Positions 36,642 to 37,463 of a DNA stretch of 37,463 bases are shown here, one piece after another; the stretch's first letter is position 1; each line of letters opens with the position of its first letter. Under the pieces are notes generated by a model that worked only from the letters and a program-made list of their open reading frames with translations, was not told the origin of the DNA and made no database searches. The position numbers were made by a program, and so were the translations under genes. The stretch is from Bacteroidales bacterium. GTDB lineage: Bacteria; Bacteroidota; Bacteroidia; Bacteroidales; Muribaculaceae. The stretch covers positions 1 to 37,463 of the forward strand of contig JAJPXC010000057.1 in the NCBI GenBank assembly GCA_021205635.1. Reading direction: 5' to 3'.

Positions 36642-37412
36642 TTAGAACATATACATGATTACCCCCAACGCTCGGAAATTGGCCACCGAATGGGTGTCGC
36701 GGATCTTTCCGTCGCGGTTGTCGATTGTCCCGTACCATGCCCAGCAAGGGGTCAATTCGAGGCCTATTTTCAGGACCGAGATGTTGTAGGAAAGCTGGCC
36801 GCTGATGTTGAGCACCTGGTCGAGGTTGGTGTTTGTGCCGTAGGTCGTGCCAGTCACCTCCTTGCCCACGCCAAGGTTCTTCAGGTAGCCCACGAACAGC
36901 CCCGGCTGCCAGCGCTTGCCGTAGGTGACGTTGATCCACGACATCGAGTGGTGGAACGGGCTGTAACTCTGCTCCCCGTTCAACGGGTTAACCTCCGTCA
37001 CGGCGTAGCCACCAGGCATCGAACAGTGGGTCAAGTTGCTGGCATAGACTGTTTTACCCGACACCATCCAATTATTGGAGCTGTATTTGGCGTGAGCCTC
37101 GGCCGAAATCGACGTCACGCGTTCGTTCACCTTATAGGTCAATCCGTCCACCTCGGCTTGCGTGCGAGGTTTCAACGATAGCAGCTCCACGCCCGCGCCA
37201 GCCTGCCAGCGTGTCTTCTTATAATCCACGCCTGCGTAAAATTCTGGTATACAGCTGTTTTTCAAATAAGTATGGCTCTTGCCGATTGGCCCTGCGGAAT
37301 TGTACTGCGACTGCCAAATCGCCGCGCAGGTCACCATCCATCCCTCGTCCCACTTGTAGCGGAAACGTATCTGCGGGCTACGGTTGAACGGCTGGAACGG
37401 CGCGCCCGTCTG
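36642..37412 (-). pseudogene. 5'-truncated outer-membrane beta-barrel protein
   Basis: The 3' part of a gene for a porin-like barrel: alternating hydrophobic strands rich in Tyr/Trp/Gly and a C-terminus RALGVIMYMF ending in Phe. The first in-frame ATG is at 37337 (231 residues), but protein-like sequence in the same frame continues upstream as LQTGAPFQPFNRSPQIRF to about 37412, so that ATG is probably internal. Beyond it the frame turns AT-rich and meets a TGA at 37431-37433. The gene therefore lacks its signal peptide and start, through insertion, rearrangement or an assembly break at the edge. It may belong to the DcaP-like porins of Bacteroidota, a weak assignment. It faces hpf across the shared terminator. 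Confidence 0.65.
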
Positions 37413-37463
37413 TAATCTGCAAATAAAATTTCATAAGTTTTCGGTAAATAAGATTTCGGCAGT
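37413..37463. repeat. AT-rich imperfect direct repeat at window edge
   Basis: AAATAAAATTTC (37421-37432) recurs as AAATAAGATTTC (37446-37457), 25 bases apart with one mismatch. Composition changes abruptly from the GC-rich barrel gene at about 37412. It may be the end of an insertion element or of a tandem array; too little is visible to decide. Confidence 0.4.

Overview
The window looks like chromosome from a Bacteroidales bacterium, probably a Muribaculaceae- or Prevotella-like gut lineage. Support comes from the GC-rich coding sequence with short AT-rich spacers, Bacteroidota-type promoters (TTTG, about 20 bases, TAnnTTTG), DUF5689 lipoproteins beside a TonB-dependent receptor, and a str-S10-spc-alpha operon that lacks tuf between fusA and rpsJ. 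The genus is an inference from gene content; no 16S rRNA is present.

Left end (1-3493): two tightly spaced minus-strand genes, an AT-rich protein with an HNH-like motif followed by a secreted subtilisin-like protease whose 3' half is also AT-rich. A 739-base gene-free stretch full of inverted repeats follows. This is the most accessory-looking part of the window. Next (3494-7953) come glycyl- and valyl-tRNA synthetase genes, separated by stacked short tandem repeats; valS carries an in-frame duplicated hairpin repeat.

Centre (8018-26628): one uninterrupted minus-strand ribosomal operon of 33 genes, rpsL to rplQ. It includes fusA, secY, map, infA and rpoA, plus two small genes, rpmJ and rpmD. 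A good promoter lies upstream of rpsL, overlapping the 3' end of the neighbouring antiporter gene, and an intrinsic terminator follows rplQ. Three spacers inside or at the head of the operon (rpsL leader, rpsL-rpsG, rpsK-rpsD) hold inverted repeats that could be autoregulatory sites. L36 and S14 are both of the zinc-free type.

Right part: an NhaC-type Na+/H+ antiporter, then a three-gene operon (TonB-dependent receptor, two DUF5689 lipoproteins) with a clear promoter and terminator. This operon is probably a cell-surface binding and import system for an unidentified ligand. Divergent from it are a XerC/D-type tyrosine recombinase and a short hibernation-promoting factor. They end at a perfect palindromic terminator that faces a minus-strand beta-barrel gene. 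That last gene loses its 5' part about 50 bases before the window end, where the sequence switches to AT-rich imperfect repeats.

Most of the window is conserved housekeeping sequence. The best candidates for something undescribed are the surface lipoprotein/receptor operon with its shared C-terminal module, the HNH-like/protease pair with mosaic composition, and the valS repeat insertion. No CRISPR array, tRNA, rRNA or complete insertion sequence was seen.
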